From the NCBI GenBank assembly GCA_016869535.1, contig VGDX01000005.1, positions 62,001-126,000 on the forward strand: a stretch of DNA of 64,000 nt, given 5' to 3'. The position numbers and the translations under genes were made by a program. This DNA comes from Alphaproteobacteria bacterium. Its GTDB lineage: Bacteria; Pseudomonadota; Alphaproteobacteria; Rhizobiales; Methyloligellaceae. Position 1 is the first letter of the stretch, and each line of letters opens with the position of its first letter. A model generated the notes under the pieces. The model did no database searches, was not told where the DNA came from, and saw nothing but the letters and a program-made list of their open reading frames with translations. Of this stretch, positions 43,271 through 52,804 are shown piece after piece.

Positions 43271-44307
43271 GGCGCCAGGAACTTGAACGGCTCCGCAGGC
43301 ACGAACTTGGCCGAAACTTCACCGGCAAGGATCGGGCGTCCTTTCAGATCGAGCTTGGCCGGCTGCGCGCCCGCCGCCAGGTTGAGCTTGTCGATATCGA
43401 CCCAGAAGATCATCGGGCTGTAGGACGAATCGAAGTAATAGCGCTTGGCGCCGATATCGGAGATCGACCGCCAGATCGTCGAGGCGATGTTCGGCTTTTC
43501 GGGATCGGCAAGGCCCAGGGGCACCGAGACGGCACGGATCAGGGAAAAGGCGGTGGCGACCGCGAGACGCTCATCGCTCTGCTTCGGCACGGCATTGAGC
43601 GCCCAGCTCATGCGCACGAAGCGGTCGGGCGAGGTGATGGTGCCGGGCAGGAAACTCAGGCCGTTGATGCCCTTCCAATAGGTATTGATCGCGAGCTGCT
43701 GCTCGAAGGTCGGCGAGTTGGTCATCACCGTGTATTGCTTGCCGTGATGGATCACCAGGCGACCACCGATATATTCGAAGATGGCGCTGTCGCCCGAGGC
43801 GTCGGCAAGCGCCAAGTGACCCGTGGCCTTGCTGCCGTTCGGCAGGGTGGGTGCGACGATCGCGAAGGGTTCCTGGCTCAAGGCCTCGACGGCTTCGGCG
43901 ACGCTTGCATAATTGTCGAGCACATACTGTGTCCAGGCGCCAACCGAGATCAGTGGCTTGCCGGACGCTTTGGGATCGCCATAGTCGGATTCGGCCAGAT
44001 AGAGCGTGTTGGCAACGAGGCCCGCATCATTCATGCCTTCGACTGTCGCCACGCCATAGAGGCTCGCAATGACCGAGCCATATTTCGAGGTCCACTCGAT
44101 CGAGCCGTCGCCGACGCCGCCATTGCGAGCCATGCCACGCGGAAATGAATAGAGATCGCTGCCGGGATCTTCCATCCAGTCCATGGAGCGGCCGACAATG
44201 AAACCGTCGGTGGCGGTCTCATAGACGAAGCGCGTGCAGGCATCGGCGGTGACCGCAGCCGAAAGAATGGCGGTGGCCGCCAAAAGACCGATCAGGTTCT
44301 TCTTCAT
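43267..44307 (-). CDS. Linear amide C-N hydrolase, choloylglycine/penicillin V acylase family
   Basis: Role: periplasmic Ntn hydrolase cleaving a linear amide such as a bile-acid conjugate, penicillin V or N-acyl homoserine lactone. Seen: 346 residues; signal peptide LIGLLAATAILSAAVTADA with cleavage directly before Cys24 (CTRFVYETATDGFIVGRSMD), which would free the catalytic N-terminal Cys; WTSKYGSVIASLYG; GMNDAGLVANTLYL with Asn; and TNSPTFEQQLAIN near residue 200 with the conserved Asn/Arg region; YYFDSS near the end. ATG follows GGGGAG. AHL or bile-acid specificity cannot be decided here. Confidence 0.9.
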   Translation of the reverse strand: MKKNLIGLLAATAILSAAVTADACTRFVYETATDGFIVGRSMDWMEDPGSDLYSFPRGMARNGGVGDGSIEWTSKYGSVIASLYGVATVEGMNDAGLVANTLYLAESDYGDPKASGKPLISVGAWTQYVLDNYASVAEAVEALSQEPFAIVAPTLPNGSKATGHLALADASGDSAIFEYIGGRLVIHHGKQYTVMTNSPTFEQQLAINTYWKGINGLSFLPGTITSPDRFVRMSWALNAVPKQSDERLAVATAFSLIRAVSVPLGLADPEKPNIASTIWRSISDIGAKRYYFDSSYSPMIFWVDIDKLNLAAGAQPAKLDLKGRPILAGEVSAKFVPAEPFKFLAP

Positions 44308-44687
44308 GACAATTCTCCCCGTAAGCCTCAAGAGAACGCCTGTGCCCCTTAAGGCGCCGCTAATCTGCCAGCCGGAGGCGAGATATGGTCAAGGAAGGGT
44401 GAAGATTCCGCGACGCCCGGCGCCTCAAGGCGATATCCGCACTTCGACCGAGTTGATGAACCACTCGAAATGCGACCGCGAATGGATTTCACCGACATCC
44501 ACCGGTTGACCGGCCTGGAAAGACCGAGAATTGCGCAAACTGGCGTCATTGGCAAGACCTGGCCTTGGCAAGAGGCGTTGATGATCCGCCAAAGCGGTGA
44601 TGCCTGCGCGTCGCTGGTCGAGAATGTCGATTTCGCTTTCTTCAAGGCATAGTTCTCCCTTGGTTTTCGCTGGAACGCATGACAACT
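44308..44687. other. Non-coding gap without a recognised gene
   Basis: About 380 bases between the amide hydrolase start and the IS. It should contain the hydrolase promoter. A minus-strand frame (44425-44685, 86 codons, TTG start) and a plus-strand frame (44470-44652) exist, but neither has a ribosome site, a known motif or a convincing hydrophobic or domain pattern. I see no gene, RNA or repeat here. Confidence 0.5.
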
Positions 44688-46110
44688 GGGCCGTTCACGC
44701 CGGTGATGGCTCAGGCGGCGGCCGCAGTTCGGCGATCAGCCGCAGGATGTTGGCGAAGAGGTGTCTCGGGATGGCGACCTCCGCCATCTGGAAGGCAACA
44801 TAGCGGCCGTGGCTGATGATCTTCGCGCCAATCTTGATCAGCTTCTCCTTCAGGCTGGTCAGCGACCAGTCCTTGATCGGCTCGGGTGTTGCCAGGGTGC
44901 GCAGGAAGTTGCCGAGATTGTAGGCGAGAGCGTGAAGCTGAAGGCGAACGGCATTGGCGGCAAACGTGCGGCATGACAGGCGGGTCCACTTGATCGCGCC
45001 TTTGCCTTCCTTGATCCATTGCTCGCAGGTACCGCGCATGTTGTAGAAGGCGACCACGCGCCTGGCCGGTCGGGTCAGGTTGGTGACGATAAAGCCGACG
45101 GTCGGATAGAGTTGACTGGGGTGCCACTCCACCTTGGCAACCACACGGCGCTTCCTGTCCCATGACCCTGCCTGATAGCTGAAGCTGGCATAGGTGCGGA
45201 CCACATGATTGGGCGGGCGGCCGACAGGTCGCGTCAGCAGGCAGGCGATGCTTTGCTGAAGGATGGCATTGGCCTTGAGACGGATCGTGTACTCGTAGCC
45301 CTCTGCCTCCAGAAACTCATAGACGTCCGGGGCGGCGAAGGCGGCATCGCCCCGGAAGTAGCGGCGCAGGTCCCATTGCCGGTAACGCTCAACGACAGGC
45401 TCCAGCACATTCCTCCAGCCGTCGGCGCTGTGAACGTTGCCGGGACGAAGTTCGCTACGTTCCAGATCGCCGAACTGGTTGAACACGAACAGCGGATGGT
45501 AGCAGGTACATTCGAAGTGACCGTTCCAGACGCTCATCTCCTGTTCGCCATGAGTGGGGCTGACGCTCGAATCCATATCGAGCACGATGCTTCGCGGTGA
45601 ACGACGAGCCTGCACCCGGTCGATCCACTGTCCGGATAGATCGGCAAGGGCCGAGAGATTGTCGGTCGCCGCAAGCCACTTTGTCTCGAAGCGGCCCATC
45701 TGGCTTGCTGAGGCCGCACGGCCTGAGACCGCCCCGCCACCGACAATCCAGCGCATCGCCGGATCATGGCGCAGGCGCTCGGCGTCGTTGACGTCTTCGT
45801 ATCCGGCCAGCCGTCCGAACACCGACTGCCGCAGCAGGCCGACCAGAGCATGGCGGCCGTTCCTGCCGGTGCGGGCATCGGCGAGCACGTCACCGGCCAT
45901 CGCGCTGAGGCCCAGGGCATCGTCGAGTTCGCGATAGGCCAGCAGCCCGGCATCGGAGGTGATCCGCGAACCATGGAACTCAAGCTTCAGACGGCGGTCG
46001 AAATCGAGCCTGAGAGCACCATCATTCGATTCACCCGCCGGGTTCTCCATGATGGCCTCATATGGTTCAGGTTAAACTCCTGATATTTATACCTGAATCG
46101 TGACAGTCCC
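44688..46110 (-). mobile_element. IS1380-family insertion sequence
   Basis: Seen: one full-length transposase gene, and weak candidate terminal inverted repeats GGGCCGTTCACG (44688-44699) and the inverse of CGTGACAGTCCC (46099-46110), matching at 9 of 12 positions. No target-site duplication is obvious in the flanks (ACAACT on the left, GCCAGA on the right), so the ends are tentative; the true element could be a few tens of bases longer or shorter. Confidence 0.6.
44695..46050 (-). CDS. IS1380-family transposase
   Basis: Role: DDE transposase of the IS. Seen: 451 residues, full length; [20 protein letters not shown] at the N-terminus, typical of IS1380; [20 protein letters not shown] with the first catalytic Asp; [19 protein letters not shown] with the second; and [18 protein letters not shown] with the Glu/Lys block near residue 345. 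All parts are intact with no frameshift, so the element may be active. Its ends are described with the mobile element. It lies between the amide hydrolase and the TsdA-like cytochrome gene. Confidence 0.93.
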   Translation of the reverse strand: MENPAGESNDGALRLDFDRRLKLEFHGSRITSDAGLLAYRELDDALGLSAMAGDVLADARTGRNGRHALVGLLRQSVFGRLAGYEDVNDAERLRHDPAMRWIVGGGAVSGRAASASQMGRFETKWLAATDNLSALADLSGQWIDRVQARRSPRSIVLDMDSSVSPTHGEQEMSVWNGHFECTCYHPLFVFNQFGDLERSELRPGNVHSADGWRNVLEPVVERYRQWDLRRYFRGDAAFAAPDVYEFLEAEGYEYTIRLKANAILQQSIACLLTRPVGRPPNHVVRTYASFSYQAGSWDRKRRVVAKVEWHPSQLYPTVGFIVTNLTRPARRVVAFYNMRGTCEQWIKEGKGAIKWTRLSCRTFAANAVRLQLHALAYNLGNFLRTLATPEPIKDWSLTSLKEKLIKIGAKIISHGRYVAFQMAEVAIPRHLFANILRLIAELRPPPEPSPA

Positions 46111-46126
46111 GCCAGAAATCAGTGCT

Positions 46127-46930
46127 TTATCCGGCGAATGCGGGTTCAAGATAGGCCGCCACGTCCCAGGCCTGCTGCACGGTCAGGACCGGATCTTGAT
46201 AATCGATGCCGAACGGCATGTTGTCGTGGATATAGGCGGCGGCGTAATCGAGCTTGGCCATGCCGGCGCCGGCATTGAAGCTGTCATCCCCCCAAAGCGG
46301 CGGGATGGTGTACCCAACGTGAGGCGTGAGGCGCTTTTCCCCCTGCCCGTCGGCCTTGTGGCAATTGGCGCAGAACTTGGCATAGACCGCTTCGCCACGA
46401 GTCGCGTCCGGCTGTTCCGCCGTCGTAGGCAAAGGTCTTAATCCCATGCCGGCGACACGCACGCCTTCCGGCGAATCGGTCCCCACGAATTTGATGTAGG
46501 CGATCAGCGCCTGCATCTCGTGGCCATCCTCGGGAAGCGGCTTGCCATTCATGCTGCGCGTCATGCAGCCATTGATGCGCTCGCGGAGCGTCTGCACATG
46601 ATCGTTCACCATCATGGGATAGGTGGCGAAGGTCGAGACGAAGGGAGCCGCGAAGGGCTGGAGACCGGCGTCCAAATGACAGCTCTGGCAGGCGAGGTCG
46701 TTACCGGCGAAACGCAGGGCGGGATCGGACGCGCTCTTGCCGATATGGCGCGGCGTATCGACGATCAAATCCTTGCCGTAGCGGATGAGATCGTTCTCGG
46801 CGCCGGGTCCGAGGCGGCTCACGTCGGCCGTGTACCAATTGGTCGGCCAGGCCCAGAGCAGATAGCCGATGCCAAGCCCTGATAGAGCCGCGATAACGCT
46901 TGCGGCAGCGATGGTCGCCCAGTCCCGCAT
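46127..46930 (-). CDS. Dihaem c-type cytochrome, TsdA-like (thiosulfate dehydrogenase family)
   Basis: Role: TsdA oxidises two thiosulfates to tetrathionate, or works in reverse. Seen: 267 residues; N-terminal membrane anchor (residues ~8-28); LIRYGKDLIVDTPRHIG; first haem site NDLACQSCHLDAG near residue 79; ERINGCMTRSMNGKPLP with a Cys at the place where TsdA has its thiolate haem ligand; second haem site KFCANCHKADGQGEK near residue 185; YTIPPLWGDDSFNAGAGM; and NMPFGIDY with a Met as probable distal ligand. The specific reaction is inferred from the family. Same strand as, and 77 bases past, the IS. Confidence 0.85.
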   Translation of the reverse strand: MRDWATIAAASVIAALSGLGIGYLLWAWPTNWYTADVSRLGPGAENDLIRYGKDLIVDTPRHIGKSASDPALRFAGNDLACQSCHLDAGLQPFAAPFVSTFATYPMMVNDHVQTLRERINGCMTRSMNGKPLPEDGHEMQALIAYIKFVGTDSPEGVRVAGMGLRPLPTTAEQPDATRGEAVYAKFCANCHKADGQGEKRLTPHVGYTIPPLWGDDSFNAGAGMAKLDYAAAYIHDNMPFGIDYQDPVLTVQQAWDVAAYLEPAFAG

Positions 46931-47021
46931 CGCCTACTCCCCTCTTAGACCACTATAACGCTGATGCGCCCGCGCGCGTCAGCCCTTATATGAAGGCTTC
47001 GAAACCCGCCATCGCGATATC

Positions 47022-49343
47022 ATGAATAAAGAAGCCGCCGCCGAAGCGCACCTCGCCACCGACCCCGTCTGCGGGATGATGGTCGATCCGCATGGCGGCA
47101 AGCCCACTTACGACCACGCGGGTCGCACCTATTATTTCTGCTCGGAGGGCTGCCGCACGAAATTCGCCGCGGACCCCGGTCGCTATCTCAACAAGTCCGG
47201 CGCGCCGGAGCCTCTGCCGATGGGCACGCTCTATACCTGCCCCATGCACCCGCAGATCGTGCAGGAGGGACCGGGCAATTGCCCGATCTGCGGCATGGCG
47301 CTCGAGCCCATGGGCGCGCTGCCCGAGGACGTGGACAATCCGGAGCTGATCGATTTCACGCGGCGCCTGTGGGTGGCGGTGCCCCTGTCGCTTGCGCTCG
47401 TCGCGCTCGACATGGGCGCGCATGTGTTCGGCATCGATCTTTTGCCCTTTGTCCCCGCGCATGCCGAACAATGGCTCAAGCTCGCCCTCGCCATACCGGC
47501 GGTGCTGTGGTGCGGCTGGCCGTTCTTCGAGCGCGGGCTCGCCTCGCTCCGCACGGGCTGGCTCAACATGTTCACGCTGATTGCGCTCGGCACCGGCGCG
47601 GCGTTCCTCTACAGCCTGGTCGCGGTCGTGGCGCCGCAACTCTTCCCCGCGTCCATGCAGGACGCGCACGGGATGATTCCGACTTATTTCGAGGCGGCCG
47701 CCGTGATCGTGGCGCTGGTGCTGGTCGGCCAGGTGCTCGAATTGCGCGCGCGCGAACGAACCGGTGGCGCCATCCGCGCGCTTCTCGACCTCGCACCGAA
47801 GACCGCCTTGCGCGTGCTCAAGGACGGCAAGACCGAAACCGTGCCGCTCGCTTCGGTCAAGGTCGGCGACATTTTGCGGGTCAGGCCCGGCGACAAGATC
47901 CCGATCGACGGCACCGTCACCGAAGGCCGCAGTTCCGTCGATGAGTCGATGCTCACCGGCGAGCCGGTTCCCGTCGAGAAGGTGACCGGCGACCGCGTCA
48001 CCGGCGGCACGCTGAACGGTTCGGGTTCGTTCGACATGCGCGTCGACCGCACCGGCGCCGAGACGACTCTCGCTCAGGTGGTGAACATGGTGGCGTCGGC
48101 GCAGCGCTCGCGCGCGCCGATCCAGCGGCTTGCCGATACCGTGTCGGGTTATTTCGTGCCGGCGGTGATCCTGGTTGCCATCGTCGCCTTTATTGTCTGG
48201 CTCCTGGTTGGACCTGCGCCGCAGCTCGCCTATGCGCTGGTGGCCGCGGTCAGTGTGCTGATCATTGCGTGCCCTTGCGCGCTTGGCTTGGCAACGCCGA
48301 TCTCCATCATGGTGGCCACCGGCCGCGGCGCGCAAGCCGGTGTGCTGGTGCGCAACGCCGCGGCTCTGGAGCGTCTTGCCGCCGTGAATACGCTGGTGGT
48401 GGACAAGACCGGCACGCTCACCGAAGGCAAGCCCAAGCTGACCGGTGTCGAAGCCGCTCAAGGTTTCAGCCAGGACAAGGTGCTCAGCCTCGCCGCCGCA
48501 CTCGAAGCCGGCAGTGAGCATCCCCTGGCCGAAGCGATCCTGCGCGGCGCCGAGGAACGGGGGCTGAAACCCGGCAAGACGGAAGGCTTCGACTCCATCA
48601 CCGGCCAGGGCGTCAAGGGCCGCGTCGACGGAATTGACGTTCTGCTCGGCAACCAGCGTCTGCTGCAAGAGGCAGGCATCGACGCAAGTCCGCTGGCCGC
48701 GGACGCCGAGGCGCGGCGCAAGCGCGGCGAGACGGTGGTGTTCCTCAGCGCCGGAGGCAAGTTGGCCGGGATCGTCGCCGTGGCCGATCCGATCAAATCG
48801 ACCGCGGCCGAGGCCATCGCCAAGCTGCATAAGCTTGGGCTTCGCATCGTCATGGCCACGGGCGATAACGAGACTACGGCGCGCGCCGTGGCTGACGAGC
48901 TTGGCATCGACGAAGTCCATGCCGGGTTCAGGCCCGAGGACAAGCTCGTGCTGATCGAGAAGCTGCAACGCGAGGGCCGCGTGGTGGCCATGGCCGGCGA
49001 CGGTATCAACGATGCCCCGGCGCTGGCACGCGCCGATGTCGGCATCGCCATGGGCACCGGCGCCGACGTGGCCATGGAGAGTGCCGGCCTCACGCTGCTC
49101 AAGGGCGATCTGCGCGGCGTGGTGCGGGGCGTCAATCTCGCTCGCGCCACCATGGCCAACATCAAGCAGAATCTGTTCTTCGCCTTTGTCTACAACGCGC
49201 TCGGCGTGCCGATCGCGGCCGGCGTGCTTTACCCAGTGTTCGGCATCTTGCTGTCGCCGATCATCGCCGCCGCCGCCATGAGCCTGTCATCGGTCTCGGT
49301 GGTCGGCAACGCGCTGCGCCTCCGCAATGCCGATCTCGGCTAG
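47022..49343 (+). CDS. Copper/heavy-metal P1B-type ATPase with YHS and HMBD domains
   Basis: Role: ATP-driven efflux of Cu(I)/Ag(I) from the cytoplasm. Seen: 773 residues; N-terminal YHS domain ([15 protein letters not shown] and [12 protein letters not shown], residues ~13-55), then HMBD ([20 protein letters not shown], residues ~71-95), both metal-binding; no classical CxxC HMA domain. Eight membrane helices; [12 protein letters not shown] ion-site in [13 protein letters not shown] near residue 417; [11 protein letters not shown] phosphorylation Asp near 460; [18 protein letters not shown]. The two N-terminal domains and CPC fit the SilP/CopA group, not Zn (which has CPC plus Lys/Asp). Transcribed divergently from the cytochrome gene. 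Confidence 0.96.
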   Translation: MNKEAAAEAHLATDPVCGMMVDPHGGKPTYDHAGRTYYFCSEGCRTKFAADPGRYLNKSGAPEPLPMGTLYTCPMHPQIVQEGPGNCPICGMALEPMGALPEDVDNPELIDFTRRLWVAVPLSLALVALDMGAHVFGIDLLPFVPAHAEQWLKLALAIPAVLWCGWPFFERGLASLRTGWLNMFTLIALGTGAAFLYSLVAVVAPQLFPASMQDAHGMIPTYFEAAAVIVALVLVGQVLELRARERTGGAIRALLDLAPKTALRVLKDGKTETVPLASVKVGDILRVRPGDKIPIDGTVTEGRSSVDESMLTGEPVPVEKVTGDRVTGGTLNGSGSFDMRVDRTGAETTLAQVVNMVASAQRSRAPIQRLADTVSGYFVPAVILVAIVAFIVWLLVGPAPQLAYALVAAVSVLIIACPCALGLATPISIMVATGRGAQAGVLVRNAAALERLAAVNTLVVDKTGTLTEGKPKLTGVEAAQGFSQDKVLSLAAALEAGSEHPLAEAILRGAEERGLKPGKTEGFDSITGQGVKGRVDGIDVLLGNQRLLQEAGIDASPLAADAEARRKRGETVVFLSAGGKLAGIVAVADPIKSTAAEAIAKLHKLGLRIVMATGDNETTARAVADELGIDEVHAGFRPEDKLVLIEKLQREGRVVAMAGDGINDAPALARADVGIAMGTGADVAMESAGLTLLKGDLRGVVRGVNLARATMANIKQNLFFAFVYNALGVPIAAGVLYPVFGILLSPIIAAAAMSLSSVSVVGNALRLRNADLG

Positions 49344-52000
49344 GGCACGATCTCGACACTGGTGGCGGGCGGGTCTGCGGTCGGCGCGGGTCCCCGCGGC
49401 AGGCGCGGACGATACGCCCGCGGCGTGGCCAGCATGCGCCAGGTGGCGAAGGCGTTGAACGGCGACCGCTCCAGCAGCGCGATGGCCACCGCGGCGAGGA
49501 AGGGCAGGCTTTGCACCAGCAGCACGGCGCTGAAGACGGAAATCTCGAACACCTGCTCGTAATTGGTGAGATAGAGCACGAGCGATCCGAGCACGAGCAG
49601 CAAACCGAGCACCGCTTCCCAGAAAGCCGGGAAACTGTCCGACCAAGCGCGCCCGCCGCCTTTGGTTGTGCGAATGAAGGGCAGCCCATCCCGGATCACG
49701 CCTTCGGCCACGGCGCGGCCGACGGTGAATTGCAAGGCCATGGCCGAGAGCGCGGCGCCGAACGATGCGAAGAGCGGCGCCCGCACGCGCGTGCGGTAAA
49801 GCACCATGAAGTGCAGGAACATGACCGCGAAGGTGGCGAGTACCGGCAGCAGAAGCACCGATTGCGGCACGGCGATGCCGTAGAACGCCACGAGCGGCAT
49901 CCAGATGAGATTGAGCACGGCGATGAGGACGCCGAGGCTTTCGGCGCCGAGCCAGGTCAGCCAGCCGAACAGGAATTGCCCGCGTTGCTGCGCCGTGAGC
50001 CGGCTGCGGCCGGGAAGAAACGCGCGCCAATGCTTCTTGATGAGTTGCACGCCGCCATAAGCCCAGCGATGACGCTGCCTCTTATAGGCCTCGAAGTCGC
50101 TCGGCAGCAGTCCCCAGCCGTAACGCGTGCGCGTGTAATGCGAACGCCAGCCCCGCGCCAGCAGCGTGATGCCGAGATCGGTGTCCTCGACAATAGTGTC
50201 GCTCGACCAGCTGCCGGCATCGAGCAAGGCGGCGCGGCGGATCAGGCACATCGTGCCGTGCGTGACGATGGCGTTCACCTCGTTCCGCTGCACCATGCCG
50301 ATGTCGAAGAAGCCGGCATATTCGCGGTTCATCACCGTCTGGGTAATGGTGCGGCGGCCATCGCGATGATCCTGCGGCGCCTGCACCAAGCCGACTTCCG
50401 GATCGGTGAAAGCAGGCACGAGATCCTTCAGCCAATCGGAATGCACCACGTAGTCCGCATCGAGCACGCCGATGATCTCAGCTTCCGGCGCGGTGTGTTC
50501 GAGCGCGAGCCTGAGCGCGCCGGCCTTGAAGCCCTGCAGCTCATCGGCGCGCACGAATTTGAAGCGCTCGCCCAACAATCGGCAATGATCCTCGATCGGC
50601 TCCCACAGAGCGGGATCGGGCGTGTTGTTGATCACCACGATGCATTCGAAATCGGGCCAGTCGAGCTTGGCGACGCTGTCGAGCGTCTGCCGGAGCATCT
50701 CGGGCGGCTCGCGGTAGGCCGGAATGTGGATCGATACGAAGGGTGTATGCGCGGGCATGACGCCACCCGGCGGCAGCAAGCGCACAGGTGCACCGCCGAA
50801 CAGAATGGCGGCAAGTTCCTCGATGCGGCGCCGAATGATCATAATGAGCGGAATGAGAAGAAGTGCGCCCGCGAACATGGCGATCTGCGCACCGAGCACG
50901 AAATAATGCGTCACCCAATAGTCGACGACATTGGCGGACCAAGCGCCGATCATTTGCGCGGTTAGCGCCAGCACACCTGCCTGCGCCGCGGTCACGCGGG
51001 GGATGGCGAAGATCGGAATCGACAGCAATAGTCCGATGGCGAGGCCCGTCATCATCTTGAAGAAGAAGTTCGGCGTCTCCACCGTCCCGGCGAGGGCGAA
51101 TTTAAGCTCGCGGTCGGCGTTGAAAATCCCCCAATAGGGGCCGACACTGCCTTCGTTGGTCTTCCACGGCTGATCGAAAGCCTCGATGATCGAATAGTCG
51201 ATGCCGATGTCGTCCGCGCGCGCGATGAAATCGCGTATGACTTCCGCCTGGATCAGCGGTCCCGGCACGGCCGCGTTGCGATTAAGGCCGGCGCTCGGCC
51301 AGCCGAACTCGGCGATCACGATGCGCTTGCCCGGGAACGCTTCGCGCAGGCGCTTATAGACATCCATCGCATGATCGACGGCGGCGGAGCCCGGCATGCC
51401 TTCCCAGTAGGGGAGGATATGCACGGCGAGGAAATCGACCGAGGACGCAAGCTCGGGATGGTCTAGCCAGATGTCCCACACCTCGGCAGTGGACACCGGC
51501 ACGGACACTTCGCGCTTCACGCGCTGGATGTTGTCGATAAGCTTGTTGACGGCTTCCTTGGTATCGTAAGCCTGGCTTCGGTAGATCGTTTCGTTACCGA
51601 GGATCACGCCATCCACATTGCGGTTGCTGTTGGCAAGCGCGATGACGTTTTCGATCTCCTTCTCGTTCCGCTCTTCCGTGTAGGTGTCGAGCCAGGCGCC
51701 GAGCGTGACGTGGAGGCCGTACTCGGAGGCTATCTCCGGCACAAGCTCCAGGCCTTGCGTGGCACTGTATATCCTGACGGTGCGCGTATAGGGGGCGATC
51801 GCTTCGAGGTCGGCGCGAATTTGCGCTTCCGTCGTGTCATCGGCTTCGCCGTCGTTCTTCGGATTGACCGGCGCGAAAGAAACGCTGGCGAGCGCACCAT
51901 TGGCGCTCGGCGGCGTCACGGCCTCATGCATCAGGAACCAGACTGCCGCATGGAGAGCGATCGCCAGGGCGATCACAACGGCGACGAGAGCGTTGCGCAT
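49340..52000 (-). CDS. GH17-GT2 fusion protein, beta-glucan synthase (NdvB-like)
   Basis: Role: probable polymerase for beta-1,3/1,6-glucan, moved across the inner membrane as it is made. Seen: 886 residues in order: N-terminal membrane anchor; GH17-type domain (~40-310) with [14 protein letters not shown] (acid/base Glu) and [15 protein letters not shown] (nucleophile Glu); two membrane segments; GT2 domain (~410-720) with [17 protein letters not shown] and [11 protein letters not shown] (Q/RxHRW acceptor-binding loop); C-terminal membrane segments and Pro-rich tail. Known: this layout fits the Bradyrhizobium NdvB/Pseudomonas PA1163-type enzymes that make cyclic or osmoregulated glucans. Convergent overlap of four bases with the P-ATPase gene. 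Confidence 0.88.
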   Translation of the reverse strand: MRNALVAVVIALAIALHAAVWFLMHEAVTPPSANGALASVSFAPVNPKNDGEADDTTEAQIRADLEAIAPYTRTVRIYSATQGLELVPEIASEYGLHVTLGAWLDTYTEERNEKEIENVIALANSNRNVDGVILGNETIYRSQAYDTKEAVNKLIDNIQRVKREVSVPVSTAEVWDIWLDHPELASSVDFLAVHILPYWEGMPGSAAVDHAMDVYKRLREAFPGKRIVIAEFGWPSAGLNRNAAVPGPLIQAEVIRDFIARADDIGIDYSIIEAFDQPWKTNEGSVGPYWGIFNADRELKFALAGTVETPNFFFKMMTGLAIGLLLSIPIFAIPRVTAAQAGVLALTAQMIGAWSANVVDYWVTHYFVLGAQIAMFAGALLLIPLIMIIRRRIEELAAILFGGAPVRLLPPGGVMPAHTPFVSIHIPAYREPPEMLRQTLDSVAKLDWPDFECIVVINNTPDPALWEPIEDHCRLLGERFKFVRADELQGFKAGALRLALEHTAPEAEIIGVLDADYVVHSDWLKDLVPAFTDPEVGLVQAPQDHRDGRRTITQTVMNREYAGFFDIGMVQRNEVNAIVTHGTMCLIRRAALLDAGSWSSDTIVEDTDLGITLLARGWRSHYTRTRYGWGLLPSDFEAYKRQRHRWAYGGVQLIKKHWRAFLPGRSRLTAQQRGQFLFGWLTWLGAESLGVLIAVLNLIWMPLVAFYGIAVPQSVLLLPVLATFAVMFLHFMVLYRTRVRAPLFASFGAALSAMALQFTVGRAVAEGVIRDGLPFIRTTKGGGRAWSDSFPAFWEAVLGLLLVLGSLVLYLTNYEQVFEISVFSAVLLVQSLPFLAAVAIALLERSPFNAFATWRMLATPRAYRPRLPRGPAPTADPPATSVEIVP

Positions 52001-52089
52001 TCTACTGAAATCTCTAATTAGACTCGGCCAGCCCGCCCCCTCGGCCGTCGAGCCGTTAAGAACCCTGCAGTCCCTCCCTTAAAACGTTA

Positions 52090-52632
52090 TTAGTTAGAAA
52101 TAGTTCCGTCTTTTCCCGTCGCGCCGGTCGTTGCCTGGCTCGACTGCGTCGGCTCTTTTGGCGAAATCCAGCAGCCATGCACCCGCGACGCGAGGCGGTC
52201 GGCTGCCTTGGGATCGATCGGTCCCTGTTGCACGACACAGCGGAACGCGACCTTCAGATGCTCCTGCGAGCAACCGAAGCGGTCATACAGACCGATATAG
52301 CGGTTGGCCGTATCGATATCGTCACGCCATAGCAGGCTCGTGATCCGCCGCCCGGTCCACACACATTCAGGAGCACCGGCGCCGCGCGGAAGCTTGGCGT
52401 CGGCTTCCGCATATTCGGCAACCGCCCTCGCTTTGGCGCGTTCCTCCTCGGCCTTGGCCTTGGCCTGATCGGCGGATTGCGCCTCCCCCTCGGCTTGATC
52501 GTTTGACTGCTGCTCGCCTTGAGTCTGGTCGGAGGGTCCGCTTTGTGCCTGGGCGGACGGGATGAGAGCAAAGGACAACAACAGACCGCCGGCGATAAGC
52601 ACCGCGGCGGTTCGGCAACTACAACGCAGCAT
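52090..52632 (-). CDS. Beta-1,3/1,6-glucan biosynthesis-associated secreted protein
   Basis: Seen: 180 residues; signal peptide MLRCSCRTAAVLIAGGLLLS through PSAQA; a Gln/Ala/Glu/Lys helical low-complexity region (~30-75); then a Cys-rich core GAGAPECVWTGRRITSLLWR, then FGCSQEHLKVAFRCVVQQGP and RVHGCWISPKE; a Ser/Thr tail. Known to me as a Rhizobiales family often annotated as beta-1-3, beta-1-6-glucan biosynthesis protein because it lies beside ndvB-type genes; the molecular role is unproven. Same strand and just before the GH17-GT2 gene, 89 bases away, so co-transcription is likely. A longer frame starts ten codons earlier. Confidence 0.8.
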   Translation of the reverse strand: MLRCSCRTAAVLIAGGLLLSFALIPSAQAQSGPSDQTQGEQQSNDQAEGEAQSADQAKAKAEEERAKARAVAEYAEADAKLPRGAGAPECVWTGRRITSLLWRDDIDTANRYIGLYDRFGCSQEHLKVAFRCVVQQGPIDPKAADRLASRVHGCWISPKEPTQSSQATTGATGKDGTISN

Positions 52633-52804
52633 TAGATTGGGCCCCTCGCTGAACTGTGTCATTTTTGGTCATAGACCACTAAATTTTGTCGGCCCAGCGG
52701 CAGACTGAATCTTTATCGCTTCGCAAGCGCAGTCACCAGAGCAATCCATTGATGTGCGCCTCGAAGCTGCTATTCGTCGCATCCACCCAGCACGAAGTCT
52801 CCTC

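Noticed and set aside
44425-44685. 86-codon frame between amide hydrolase and IS
   Set aside because: No ribosome site, a TTG start, and no recognisable domain; kept only as part of the gap description.
46986-48968. 660-codon open frame on the minus strand
   Set aside because: It is antisense to the P-type ATPase, whose motifs are all intact on the plus strand. The product is Arg/His/Gly-rich with no domain, as high-GC shadows are.
49511-50965. 484-codon open frame on the plus strand
   Set aside because: Antisense to the GT2 half of the glucan synthase; no motif and atypical composition.
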